From: Verrucomicrobiota bacterium
GTDB lineage: Bacteria; Verrucomicrobiota; Verrucomicrobiia; Opitutales; UBA953
Assembly (NCBI GenBank): GCA_030830965.1
Contig: JAURLX010000010.1
Coordinates: 1 to 64,000, forward strand
Length of the DNA stretch: 64,000 bases
Direction of reading: 5' to 3'
Part shown: piece by piece, positions 45,793-55,988 of the stretch
How the letters are laid out: every line of letters begins with the position of its first letter
Numbering within the stretch: the stretch's first letter is position 1
The notes under the pieces: model-generated
Databases searched by the model: none
Seen by the model: only the letters and a program-made list of their open reading frames with translations
What the model was told of the DNA's origin: nothing
Translations under genes and position numbers: made by a program

Positions 45793-46189
45793 TAAAAGAT
45801 ATAGCCTAAAAGCAAGTCTATTCTTAAGCCAGCGACTCAGGACAGAAACTACAAATTAAACCTCGGTCACTGGCAATCTATGCGCCCCTGCGGGGCGCAA
45901 GGGAGGTCAACCGGGTCGCACGATGACCGTGACTGAGCGGGCCGGACCGGCGGCATCGGTGGCCGGCCCCAGGACGGCCTTCCTGCACGCCAGAGTCGGC
46001 CCCGCTCCGACTCATGCTAGCAGCGGCCGTATTGAAAAGCTGATGTCGCCTCATCTGACGCGGAGCGTGCGTCATCACTGGATCTGCTGAAACTAATCGG
46101 CCTGACCTGAGGCTGAGGTGCGAGACCATGCAGAGAAAGCCGACCTGTTTTGCCCTTTGCAGCAGGCCGACGGCTGATAGAAAAAGAAG
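45793..46189. other. Intergenic stretch, no confirmed gene
   Basis: The region between the ABC operon and the second sulfatase is about 430 bp. Its left part (to 45870) is clearly AT-richer than the rest of the window and holds the ABC promoter. A hairpin TGCGCCCC-TGC-GGGGCGCA is at 45881-45899, without a T tract. A short open frame with rare codons, ending DLLKLIGLT at 46110, may be debris of an unknown gene. TTGCCC (46150) or TTGCAG (46157) with a GATA stretch could serve as promoter for the sulfatase. Confidence 0.4.
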
Positions 46190-48019
46190 ATGCCCCTGCC
46201 CTTCTCCGGCCTGATCTGCACGTTGCTGGTCTTCTGCGCTGCGCTGAGCGCGCAGTCGACGCCCAATGTCGTCATCCTCTTCGCCGACGACCTCGGCATC
46301 AACGATCTCGGATGCTTCGGACGCAAGGACCAGCGCACACCCAACCTTGACCGTCTGGCGGCCGAAGGAGTCCGCTTCACGCAGGCCTATGCGGCCGCAT
46401 CCGTCTGCTCTCCGTCCCGCGCGGCCATCCTGACCGGACAGAGCCCGGCGCGCGTCAAGATCACGACTTTCCTCACCGGACGCCCCGACCGGGCCTCGCA
46501 TCGCCTGCTGGGCGCCAAGATCAATCTCCAGCTGCCCAAGGAGGCGAAGACGCTCGCGGAACTGCTCAAACCCAGGGGTTACGCGACGGCGGCGGTGGGC
46601 AAGTGGCATCTGGGCGGCAAAGGAAGCCAGCCGACCGACCGTGGCTTTGACGAATACTTCCAGGGCAAGGCCAACCCCGGCGCGGAGTCGCCACAGGGGG
46701 GCAAGGGCGAGCTCGGCCAGGCCGACTACGCGGTGAAGTTCATCGAACGCAGCAAGGACAGGCCTTTCCTGCTCTACCTCGCCTTCGACAACCCGCACAT
46801 CCCGCTCGCGGCGCCGGCCAGGGGCGTCGAGGCCAACGCGAGGGCCTTCCATCCGGTCTACGCCGCGCTCGTCGAGTCGCTCGACGCGGCCTGCGGACGC
46901 GTGCTCGACGCCCTCGAGAAGAACGGCCTCGCCAGGAACACGCTCGTCGTCTTCGCGTCCGACAACGGCGGCGTGCACATCTCCGAGCTCAAGGAGTCTC
47001 CGCCGACCTACAACGCGCCCAGCCGGGCCGGCAAAGGATTCCTCTACGAGGGCGGCATCCGCACGCCGCTCATCGTCCGCTATCCGCAGCGCCTCGCCCC
47101 CGGCGAACGGACCGATCCGGTGGTGCTCGGCGACCTTGTCCCGACGATCTGCGCGCTGACGGGCGTCCCGTCACCGGCCGTGCTCGACTATCAGGACCTT
47201 GCGCCGGTGCTCTTTGAAGGAAAAACCCTCGATCGGCCCCTGTTCTGGCATCAACCGCATTACATGAACCAGGGAGGGCGTCCGGGCGGGGTGGTGCGCG
47301 ACGGGCCGTGGAAGCTGATCGAAAACTACGAGGATGGCTCGCTCGAACTCTACGATCTCTCCCGGGACCCTTCGGAGACCAGGGATCTCGCCGCCGCCGA
47401 ACCCGCGCGCGTGGCCGCGCTGCGGGGCAAGCTCGAGGCGTGGCGCCGGTCGGTCGGCGCGGAAGGCATGAAGGCCAACCCCCAGTTCAGCCGTGCGGCC
47501 TGGGAGGCGTGCTTCGTCAACACCGACGTCACCCGACTGCAGGCACAGCCTAAGTCCGAGGACATGCGGCCGGCCTTGGCCGACTGGCGCAAGGCGATGG
47601 ACGACCGCGGCGAGAACGGCCCCAACGCCCTCATCCATCTCGAGGCGCGGGACGCCAAGGTCACCGGGACGAAACTGCTTTACGAAGTCCCGCCCCACAA
47701 GGACACCCTGGGCTACTGGGTGAACGTCGACGACACCGCCGCCTGGACCTTCGATGCCCCGAAGTCTGGAAGCTACCGGGTCACGGTGCTGCAGGGCTGC
47801 GGCAAAGGCCAGGGAGGCTCCGTCGTGGCCCTCGACTGCGGCTCCTCGACTCTCGAGTTCACGGTCGAGGAGACCGGCCACTTCCAGAGGTTCATGCCCC
47901 GTGAGGTGGGCAGACTGACTCTCGCCGCCGGTGAAAACACCCTCAAGGTCCGCCCGGTCAAGAAGGCGAAGAACGCCGTCATGGACCTGCGACGGGTGAT
48001 GCTCGAGCGCGTCGACTGA
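46190..48019 (+). CDS. Secreted sulfatase with C-terminal sugar-binding-like domain
   Basis: 609-residue type I sulfatase with a signal peptide (LICTLLVFCAALS). VVILFADDLGINDLGCFG gives the DD metal ligands. Cys73 in CSPSRAAILTGQSP is the formylglycine site. VGKWHLGGKG and FASDNGGVHI complete the active site. This is the A-type choline-sulfatase/arylsulfatase style found in polysaccharide degraders. After residue about 490 comes an extra beta-rich domain (YWVNVDDTAAWTFDAPKSG, YRVTVLQGCGKGQGGS), reminiscent of CBM6/CBM35-like or DUF5077 modules that grip sugars. It is divergent from a sulfonate-type importer. Confidence 0.9.
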   Translation: MPLPFSGLICTLLVFCAALSAQSTPNVVILFADDLGINDLGCFGRKDQRTPNLDRLAAEGVRFTQAYAAASVCSPSRAAILTGQSPARVKITTFLTGRPDRASHRLLGAKINLQLPKEAKTLAELLKPRGYATAAVGKWHLGGKGSQPTDRGFDEYFQGKANPGAESPQGGKGELGQADYAVKFIERSKDRPFLLYLAFDNPHIPLAAPARGVEANARAFHPVYAALVESLDAACGRVLDALEKNGLARNTLVVFASDNGGVHISELKESPPTYNAPSRAGKGFLYEGGIRTPLIVRYPQRLAPGERTDPVVLGDLVPTICALTGVPSPAVLDYQDLAPVLFEGKTLDRPLFWHQPHYMNQGGRPGGVVRDGPWKLIENYEDGSLELYDLSRDPSETRDLAAAEPARVAALRGKLEAWRRSVGAEGMKANPQFSRAAWEACFVNTDVTRLQAQPKSEDMRPALADWRKAMDDRGENGPNALIHLEARDAKVTGTKLLYEVPPHKDTLGYWVNVDDTAAWTFDAPKSGSYRVTVLQGCGKGQGGSVVALDCGSSTLEFTVEETGHFQRFMPREVGRLTLAAGENTLKVRPVKKAKNAVMDLRRVMLERVD

Positions 48020-48321
48020 TCAGAGTCCTGCCAGCAGGGCGCGGAGCTCCGCCTCGGGATCCTCATGGCCTTGGCCCACGGCGAGCTGGAGCGCGTCCTC
48101 GAAGGCCAGTCGGGCCTCGTCCCTGCGGTCGATGGCGAGCAGCGCTTTGCCAAGCAGGATCCTCGGCGCCATCCAGTCGGACTTCGAGACGGCGGCCCGG
48201 CGGAGATGCTCAAGCGCTTCGACGGCGGCGCCTTCGGCGAGCAAGGCCTGCCCAAGCGAGAAGCGGAAGAGCGGATTGTCCGGATCGGCCGCGACACGTT
48301 CCCTGAAAAGCGCCGACCTGC

Positions 48322-48325
<4 letters not shown>
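48020..48325 (-). CDS. Small TPR-repeat protein
   Basis: 101 residues, essentially two and a half tetratricopeptide repeats (PLFRFSLGQALLAEGAAVEALEHLRRA; PRILLGKALLAIDRRDEARLAFEDAL). It has no signal peptide, so it is likely cytoplasmic and protein-binding. The ATG overlaps the glgB stop by 4 bp, suggesting it is produced with the branching enzyme. A role in glycogen granules is a guess. Confidence 0.7.
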
Positions 48326-50577
<2,252 letters not shown>

Positions 50578-50633
50578 GCGGGGAGATTCCACGCCGAGGG
50601 AGCGTCCGCAAGCGCTCATTGCCCGAAAAAACC

Positions 50634-50661
50634 TTGTGGCAGAGGCCGGAGCGGCAACTCT
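50634..50661 (+). promoter_or_regulatory. Promoter of lptD-scpA
   Basis: TTGTGG (50634-50639), 16 bp spacer, AACTCT (50656-50661), then 6 nt to the ATG at 50668. The -10 match is weak. Confidence 0.35.
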
Positions 50662-50667
50662 CCGAGG

Positions 50668-52809
50668 ATGCCCGGACGACGACTCTGGCCCCTGATGGCC
50701 GCCCTTTCGATGGCGGCGGTCGTCCATGGCCAGCCGACTCCGGCCGCGGGGTCTCCGGTCATCGAAGGCGACGACCCGGTCTATTCGGAGAACGGCAAGG
50801 TCCTGACCGTCAAAAACGCCGTCGTCCGTTCGGGCTCCACCTCGCTCTGGGCTAAATTCGTCAGGGCCGACCTTGCCAGCGGAGTCATGCACGCGGAAGG
50901 AGACGTCATCTACTCGGGCGGTGAGCTCCGGATCTTCTGCCAGTCCATCGACATAGACCGTCGGCGGGACCTGATCGTGGCCCGCATGGTCCGCTTCGGC
51001 CGGGCTCCCGTCCACTTCACCGCCGACGAGCTCACCCTCCACGGTCAGGACCGCTCGATGCGGGGTCTCCGCGCCTGGTTCAACGAGCCGCATCCCGACG
51101 GCATGCACCTCAAGGCCCAGGAGCTCGACTACGTGGCCAGGACCGACCGTGCCAGCCTCGGCTCCGTCACGGGCTACGTGGCCGGAATGCCCTTCGCTCA
51201 CCTGCCGGGCTATGCGCAGAAGGGCTACCGTGAATTCCCTTACGAGATCTACCTCCGCACCGGCAGCAACGACATCCAGGGAGGATTCATCCGATCCACC
51301 GTGCTGGCCAGGCAGGGAGACCACCTCTGGGCCGGACCGGTGCTGGACTACTACGGCAAGTCCGGACTGCTCTACGGACCGGCGCTGCGTTACGACACCG
51401 GAAGATCCGCCGGCGGCAGCGGATGGCTGGGCAAGATCGAAGGCGGCTTTCTCGACGACCGCTCGACCCTTCCGGCCGACGCCTATGGACGCCCCATCGG
51501 CTCCGACCGCCACTTCTTCTTCGGGGAGATCGCGGGTCGCACCGAAGGAGGGGTGGAAGTGGCCGGGCAGCTTTTCGCACAGAGCGACCCCCTGATGCTG
51601 CGCGACGTTCGCCCGGGCCTCGTCAATGGCTCCGGCCGGCCGAGGGCCAACCTCGAGGCGACCGCATCTTTCGAGTCCGGCTACGCCTCGGCGGGCCTGG
51701 TGGCCAAAGTCGACGACTATCAGGACGTCGTGCAAAAGCTCCCGGAGCTCCGGCTCGTCCTGCCGACCGCGGCCCTGGGACGGTCCGGCCTCCAGAGCAG
51801 ATCATTCCTGACTTTCGCCTACCTGACCGAGCGTCCCTCGACCGAGCTGCCCCTTCCGGCTTTCCAGCAGCAGACCCTCCAGAACGGGGCCTGGGCCACG
51901 ACCCGCCTCGACGGCTACTACGGGATCGCCTACCCCATCCAAACCCAGGACTGGCTGACATTCAGGCCCGTCGTCGGCGCCCGGCTGACCGCATGGAGCG
52001 ACGGACTGAACGGCGGCGGCCCTGCGTCCAAGGCCATCGCGCAGGCAGGCTTCGACGTCGAAGGGCTCGTGACCGGACAGTGGGACGCCCGCTCTACCGG
52101 CTGGAAGATCGACGGCCTGCGCCACACGCTGCGCCCCTTCGTCCAGTACCGCGCCATGCCGGGGGCTGATCGTGAGCTCGGCATCGCCCCGCCTGCGGAA
52201 CGTGCCGTCGCGATCAATATCCTCGAGGAAGTCGACCTCGCCGACCGGCTCGATTCCGCCGCCACGCGCGACACCCAGTCCGTCCGCATGGGCGTCCGCA
52301 ACACCTTGGCCACGCGGGGTGAGAACGGAGGCTCGCGCGACCTCCTGCGTGCGGACTTCTTCACCGACTGGCGGGACGGGCCCACCGTCGCCGAACGGGG
52401 CCGCGGCGATTTCCACGCCCGGCTCCGCTATTCGCCCGCCGACTGGCTCACCCTGGACTCCGTGCAGCGGCTGCCCAACGGGGGCGGCGCGCCGTCGGAA
52501 TCCATCCAGAGCCTGGTGGTCAGGTCGGGAGACCTCTGGTCCGCCGAGATCGACTGGATCGAGCTCAACCAGGTCGAACCGGCCCGCCAGTTGGCGACCA
52601 CCGCCAATCTGCGGCTCAACTCGGTCTTCACCCTTTCCGGCACATCGATCTACGACGCCCGGGCCGGCGGCAACATCGGCCAGTGGCTGCGCCTGCAGCA
52701 GACGATCGGACGCACCTGGATGGTCGAATACGGCCTCGAGCGTTTCGCCGACCCGAGAGGATCCAGAAATCTTGGCTTCTACGTCGAGTTCCGTCTCTTC
52801 AGATTCTGA
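50668..52809 (+). CDS. lptD: LPS-assembly protein LptD-like
   Basis: 713-residue outer-membrane protein that places lipopolysaccharide in the outer leaflet. A signal peptide (WPLMAALSMAAVVHG) is followed by an OstA/LptA-like beta-jellyroll (VIEGDDPVYSENGKVLTVKNAV, MHAEGDVIYSGGELRIFC). A long beta-barrel with alternating strands follows (GWLGKIEGGFLDDRS, RHFFFGEIAGRTEGG) and ends in FYVEFRLFRF, with the terminal Phe typical of BAM substrates. Cys pairs used in E. coli LptD are not evident. This gene shows that the cell makes LPS. scpA begins 2 bp after it. Confidence 0.85.
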   Translation: MPGRRLWPLMAALSMAAVVHGQPTPAAGSPVIEGDDPVYSENGKVLTVKNAVVRSGSTSLWAKFVRADLASGVMHAEGDVIYSGGELRIFCQSIDIDRRRDLIVARMVRFGRAPVHFTADELTLHGQDRSMRGLRAWFNEPHPDGMHLKAQELDYVARTDRASLGSVTGYVAGMPFAHLPGYAQKGYREFPYEIYLRTGSNDIQGGFIRSTVLARQGDHLWAGPVLDYYGKSGLLYGPALRYDTGRSAGGSGWLGKIEGGFLDDRSTLPADAYGRPIGSDRHFFFGEIAGRTEGGVEVAGQLFAQSDPLMLRDVRPGLVNGSGRPRANLEATASFESGYASAGLVAKVDDYQDVVQKLPELRLVLPTAALGRSGLQSRSFLTFAYLTERPSTELPLPAFQQQTLQNGAWATTRLDGYYGIAYPIQTQDWLTFRPVVGARLTAWSDGLNGGGPASKAIAQAGFDVEGLVTGQWDARSTGWKIDGLRHTLRPFVQYRAMPGADRELGIAPPAERAVAINILEEVDLADRLDSAATRDTQSVRMGVRNTLATRGENGGSRDLLRADFFTDWRDGPTVAERGRGDFHARLRYSPADWLTLDSVQRLPNGGGAPSESIQSLVVRSGDLWSAEIDWIELNQVEPARQLATTANLRLNSVFTLSGTSIYDARAGGNIGQWLRLQQTIGRTWMVEYGLERFADPRGSRNLGFYVEFRLFRF

Positions 52810-52811
52810 CC

Positions 52812-53663
52812 GTGGCCGACGAGACCGCAGACCCCTCCCTCCCCGCCGACGGCGTCCTGCCCCCGGCCGACCTGCCCATCCGGCTGGACGTCTTCGAAGG
52901 CCCGCTGGACCTGCTGCTCTTCCTCATCCGCAAGAACGAAGTCGACATCTACGACATACCCATCGAGACGGTCACGAAGCAGTACCTCGAAATCCTGCGC
53001 ACGCAGGAGAAGGGGAACCTCGAGCTGGCCGGAGACTTCTTCGTCATGGCGGCGACGCTCATGTACATCAAGAGCCGCATGCTCCTGCCCGTCGAGAACC
53101 GGCCGGAGGAAGAGGTCTCCGCCGTCGACGAGGGCCAGGATCCGCGCTGGTCCCTCGTCCAGCAGCTCATCCAGTACAAACGGGTCAAGGAGACCGCCGC
53201 GATCCTGCGTGGCCTCATCGACGACCGCCTCGGCCTGCTCTCCCGGGTCGTTCAACAGCCGCAAGGAGAGGACGCCGTCGCCAGGCCGGTGGCCCCCACC
53301 GACCGGATCGAACTCTGGAATACCTTCAACCTCGTCCTGCGCCGGCTTGCCGAACGCATCCTCCCGGGGGACATCAGCGAGGAGACCGTCACCGTGGCGG
53401 ACCGGATGGAGATGATCCTTGAGCGGCTCAAGACCGAGAGCGCCTTTACCTTCACTTCCCTCCTGCCCGAACGCCCCAGCGTGAGGCAGTTGGTGGCCAC
53501 CTTCCTCGCCTGCCTCGAGCTGGCCAAGCTCGGCCACCTCTGCCTCGAGCAGCAGGAAGTCTTTGCCGAGATCTCCTGCACCAAGGGGGAGGCAGATGCC
53601 CCTGAAGCAGGCAAGCCCGATGCGGGCGGCTCGGAATTCGACGGGGCTCCGACCGCCGAGTGA
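52812..53663 (+). CDS. scpA: Segregation and condensation protein A
   Basis: 283-residue kleisin that joins SMC heads and, with ScpB, loads the condensin ring onto DNA. RLDVFEGPLDLLLFLIRKNEVDIYDIPI is the conserved N-terminal block, seen here as FEGPLDLLLFLIRKNE. YLEILRTQEKGNLELAGDFFVMAATLMYIKSRMLLP follows, of which GDFFVMAATLMYIKSRMLLP is diagnostic. A winged-helix C-terminus contains FLACLELAKLGHLCLEQQ. It starts with GTG 2 bp after lptD. scpB is not next to it. Confidence 0.93.
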   Translation: MADETADPSLPADGVLPPADLPIRLDVFEGPLDLLLFLIRKNEVDIYDIPIETVTKQYLEILRTQEKGNLELAGDFFVMAATLMYIKSRMLLPVENRPEEEVSAVDEGQDPRWSLVQQLIQYKRVKETAAILRGLIDDRLGLLSRVVQQPQGEDAVARPVAPTDRIELWNTFNLVLRRLAERILPGDISEETVTVADRMEMILERLKTESAFTFTSLLPERPSVRQLVATFLACLELAKLGHLCLEQQEVFAEISCTKGEADAPEAGKPDAGGSEFDGAPTAE

Positions 53664-53672
53664 CAGGACGGC

Positions 53673-53700
53673 TTGAAACGGAGCCCGTTTCAGGCAAATT
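53673..53700 (+). promoter_or_regulatory. Promoter with overlapping hairpin before a small gene
   Basis: TTGAAA (53673-53678), 16 bp spacer, CAAATT (53695-53700), then 6 nt to the ATG at 53707. The perfect hairpin TGAAACGG-AGC-CCGTTTCA (53674-53692) overlaps the -35 box. It could be an operator, or a terminator lacking a T tract for scpA. Confidence 0.4.
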
Positions 53701-53706
53701 GATGGC

Positions 53707-53952
53707 ATGGCCCGCAGGAAGCGCCAGCAGAACAGGCTTCTCGGCCTCGGCCTGGACGGCGCCGATGGTCGCAAACGCATCACCCGAGGCGAGGGCTTCA
53801 ACCTCGTCGGAGGCTCGGCGGAGACCCATGACAGGATGGCCGAGACGGTCATCAAGACCACCGAGGACCTCGGCCGCAAGGGGCGCACCCTCGCCGACGC
53901 CGACCCTCGCGAAGTGGCCGACCTGCTCCGCAAGCACGGCGAGGAAGGCTGA
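53707..53952 (+). CDS. Small hypothetical protein
   Basis: 81 residues, strongly charged, starting with MARRKRQQNRLLGLGLDG. The stretch RITRGEGFNLVGGSAETHDRM and a helical end (EVADLLRKHGEEG) look like a compact conserved fold, not random. I cannot name the family. It is a stand-alone gene with its own predicted promoter and lies between scpA and the proline-rich membrane protein. Confidence 0.5.
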   Translation: MARRKRQQNRLLGLGLDGADGRKRITRGEGFNLVGGSAETHDRMAETVIKTTEDLGRKGRTLADADPREVADLLRKHGEEG

Positions 53953-54010
53953 ACGCTCACTGTCTGTTTGACTCATCTCCCCGCCGGGGCTTGATTGACG
54001 ACCCCCGCCC

Positions 54011-54349
54011 ATGAGCTCCGAGTCGATTCCGCCGCCCCCGCCGCCCCCGCCTGAGGAAGAACCCGCATCCGCACCCAAGCTGCGTCTGGCCAAGCCCGTC
54101 TCGCCCGGAGCCGCCATCCCGCCCCCCCCGCCGCCCGTCGGCGGAGCCGCCATCCCGCCGCCCCCGCCGATCAGCGCCCCCGTCGTGCCCGCCGCTGCGG
54201 CTGTGCCTACCTTCAAGACCGCGTCCACCCGCTCCGAGCGCGGCATCAGCAAGCTCGTGGCGTCCGTCGACGTCCTGGTCATGCTCGTGTCCTTGAGCAC
54301 CGCCGTCTTCCTCGCCTTGGAGCTCTTCTCCAAGACCAAGGGCAGCTGA
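54011..54349 (+). CDS. Proline-rich single-pass membrane protein
   Basis: 112 residues. The first 60 are runs of Pro and Ala (for example PPPPPPPPEEEPASAPKL, then GGAAIPPPPPISAP). The last 35 include one hydrophobic helix (VASVDVLVMLVSLSTAVFLALELF) with a basic end. It resembles small membrane anchors with flexible tails. TTGACT at 53968 and TTGATT at 53991 could be its promoter. It ends 7 bp before the thioredoxin gene. Function unknown. Confidence 0.55.
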   Translation: MSSESIPPPPPPPPEEEPASAPKLRLAKPVSPGAAIPPPPPPVGGAAIPPPPPISAPVVPAAAAVPTFKTASTRSERGISKLVASVDVLVMLVSLSTAVFLALELFSKTKGS

Positions 54350-54356
54350 CCTTTCC

Positions 54357-54686
54357 ATGGCCTCCCCGCTCATCGCGAACCTGGACTCGTCCAACTTCGA
54401 GTCCGCCATCACCGCTTCCCCCAAGCCCGTCCTCGTCGACTTCTGGGCCACTTGGTGCGGGCCCTGCAAGCAGCTCGGCCCCGTGCTCGACCAGCTGGCC
54501 GAGGAGATGAAGGATACGGCGAGCATCGCCAAGGTCGACGTCGACAGCAACCAGGGACTGGCCCAGCAGTTCGGGATCGCCTCCATCCCCGCCCTGATCC
54601 TCTTCAAGAACGGCCAGCCGGTGGACAAAATCATCGGGCTGCGGCCGAAGGCCGACATCGCCAACTTCATCCGAAAGCACGCCTGA
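54357..54686 (+). CDS. trxA: Thioredoxin
   Basis: 109-residue thioredoxin with the redox motif WCGPCK (Cys34, Cys37). VLVDFWATWCGPCKQLGPVL and the cis-Pro turn SIPALILFKNGQPV are canonical. It reduces cytoplasmic disulfides and supplies electrons to reductases. A bidirectional terminator follows, separating it from the convergent cytochrome c gene. Confidence 0.96.
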   Translation: MASPLIANLDSSNFESAITASPKPVLVDFWATWCGPCKQLGPVLDQLAEEMKDTASIAKVDVDSNQGLAQQFGIASIPALILFKNGQPVDKIIGLRPKADIANFIRKHA

Positions 54687-54706
54687 CCATACGGTCAGCA
54701 GAATGA

Positions 54707-54733
54707 AAAGGCCCGGGCTGAGCCCGGGCCTTT
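54707..54733. terminator. Bidirectional terminator (trxA / respiratory operon)
   Basis: AAAGGCCCGGGCT and AGCCCGGGCCTTT form a perfect stem-loop flanked by T-rich bases on the plus strand and TTTT on the minus strand. It serves both the trxA transcript and the minus-strand ACIII/cytochrome operon. Confidence 0.9.
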
Positions 54734-54757
54734 CTGCTTCATCACCTTAGGGGCGGG

Positions 54758-55438
54758 TTACTTGCCCAGCGGATGCGCGTCGAGGATCTCCTTGGGAGAG
54801 AGCTGGCCGCGCGCCCCGAGCGCCTTGCGCACTTCGGCGACGGAGGTGTCCATCACGGGGTCGGCCGCGTTGCCCCACGCGGAACGCACGTAGGTCGCGA
54901 TGTTCGCGATCTGGGCGTCCTTGAGGGCGGACCCGACGTTGGGCATGTTGCCGTTGTACTTGGCGCCCGCGACCTCGACCTCTCCGGCCATGCCGAGAAG
55001 GATGATCTTGATCATGCGCTTCTCATCGCCCGCCACCCAGGGGGATTTGGCAAGAGGGGGGAACGCGCCGGGCAGGCCCATTCCGGTGGGCTGGTGACAG
55101 GCGGCGCAGTTGGCCAGGTAGAGCTTCTCACCCTTGGCGGCATCGGGCTCGAAGGCCACGGGACCGGCCGAGGCGGACACCACGGGGGCGTCGAGGTCGA
55201 AGGCGGAGGCCGAGAAACCGCGGGAATTGCGAGTGAGGTAGAGTCCGGCCCAGAAACCGAAGGCGCAGAAAAGGAAGACCACGAAGATCGGGGTCATCGA
55301 GAAGCCCAGCGCCGGCTCCTGCTTGTTACGGGCGATCTGGGAGTGCACCTCGACGAGACGTCCGTCGGAGAAGCCTTCAGGGCCGGGACCGCCCTGGCGG
55401 GGCCGGCTGCGGTCGGAATGGCGATTGCGGTCGTTCAT
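54758..55438 (-). CDS. Membrane-anchored mono-heme cytochrome c (operon end)
   Basis: 226 residues. A cytoplasmic, Arg-rich N-terminus leads to one helix (MTPIFVVFLFCAFGFWAGLYL) and a periplasmic cytochrome c domain with heme site CAACHQ. The heme is followed by PTGMGLPGAFPPLA and the Met ligand region YNGNMPNVGS. Domain and wording match the other cytochrome of the operon at 57377 (CIACHQPTGMGLPPVFPPL), so the two are paralogues. Position after ccoO-like suggests a CcoP-like part, but only one heme site is present rather than two. It is the last gene of the operon. Confidence 0.88.
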   Translation of the reverse strand: MNDRNRHSDRSRPRQGGPGPEGFSDGRLVEVHSQIARNKQEPALGFSMTPIFVVFLFCAFGFWAGLYLTRNSRGFSASAFDLDAPVVSASAGPVAFEPDAAKGEKLYLANCAACHQPTGMGLPGAFPPLAKSPWVAGDEKRMIKIILLGMAGEVEVAGAKYNGNMPNVGSALKDAQIANIATYVRSAWGNAADPVMDTSVAEVRKALGARGQLSPKEILDAHPLGK

Positions 55439-55442
55439 GGCG

Positions 55443-55979
55443 TCACTTCAGAGGGGCTTCGGGAGAGGGGTAGTCCTGCCGTAGCGAGCGCAGGTAGGCG
55501 GCGAGGGCGATGGCACGATCGGAGGGAACCTCGTGCTTGGCTCCGGAGTAGAGGAAGGCGAACTGGTCGCGACCTTCGACCCTGTGCAGGATCGCGCGGT
55601 GCACGCCGTCATCGTCCTTGATGCGCGCACCGTAGTTGGCGAGGTCCGGTCCGCGACGGCGGTCGCCGAGCAGGACGACCGGCTGCAAGACGTAGTCGCG
55701 CGCGACGGAAGGACGGGCGCCGAGTCCGCCGGCGATGTCACGCCCTTGACCCGCAGGGCGCACCTGCTGGGTATGGCAGCTCACGCAGCCGAGCGAGAGG
55801 TAGACCTCGCGGCCCTGGACGGCCTGACCGGGTTCCAACGGCGGCATCAGCGGGCCGCCTTCCTCGGCGGGGGCGCGCCCGAGCGGGCCGAGCTGGGCCT
55901 GCGCGCCGACTACCAGCCCGAGGAAAGGCAGGGCCGTGGCGGCAAGGGCGCCGAGGACGAGATAACGGAAGTTCTTCAT
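55443..55979 (-). CDS. CcoO-like mono-heme cytochrome c subunit
   Basis: 178 residues anchored by an N-terminal helix (FRYLVLGALAATALPFLGLVVG). The heme c motif GCVSCHTQQVRP, followed by RRRGPDLANYGARIKDDDGVHRAIL, is that of CcoO (FixO), the membrane cytochrome of cbb3 oxidases (GC.NCH.Q.IRP; GPDL...GG). It is shorter than typical CcoO (about 200). Its neighbour upstream is the CcoN-like protein, as in real cbb3 operons. Because that partner lacks metal ligands, this cytochrome more likely passes electrons on than delivers them to a heme-copper site beside it. Confidence 0.85.
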   Translation of the reverse strand: MKNFRYLVLGALAATALPFLGLVVGAQAQLGPLGRAPAEEGGPLMPPLEPGQAVQGREVYLSLGCVSCHTQQVRPAGQGRDIAGGLGARPSVARDYVLQPVVLLGDRRRGPDLANYGARIKDDDGVHRAILHRVEGRDQFAFLYSGAKHEVPSDRAIALAAYLRSLRQDYPSPEAPLK

Positions 55980-55988
55980 GACGGCGGG

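Noticed and set aside
45881-45899. Hairpin TGCGCCCC-TGC-GGGGCGCA as a terminator
   Set aside because: Neither side has a T tract and no gene ends next to it in the right direction.
45878-46978. Long open frame on the minus strand across the intergenic gap and the sulfatase 5' part
   Set aside because: It is antisense to a clear sulfatase, lacks domains and has the Arg/Gly/Ala-biased composition expected of shadow frames in GC-rich DNA.
50578-51735. In-frame upstream extension of glgB
   Set aside because: It is antisense to lptD and has no fold. The branching enzyme N-terminus begins at 50577 or at most 50619.
54017-54175. Proline-codon repeats as a DNA repeat element
   Set aside because: They are coding runs of CCG/CCC in a proline-rich protein, not an independent repeat.
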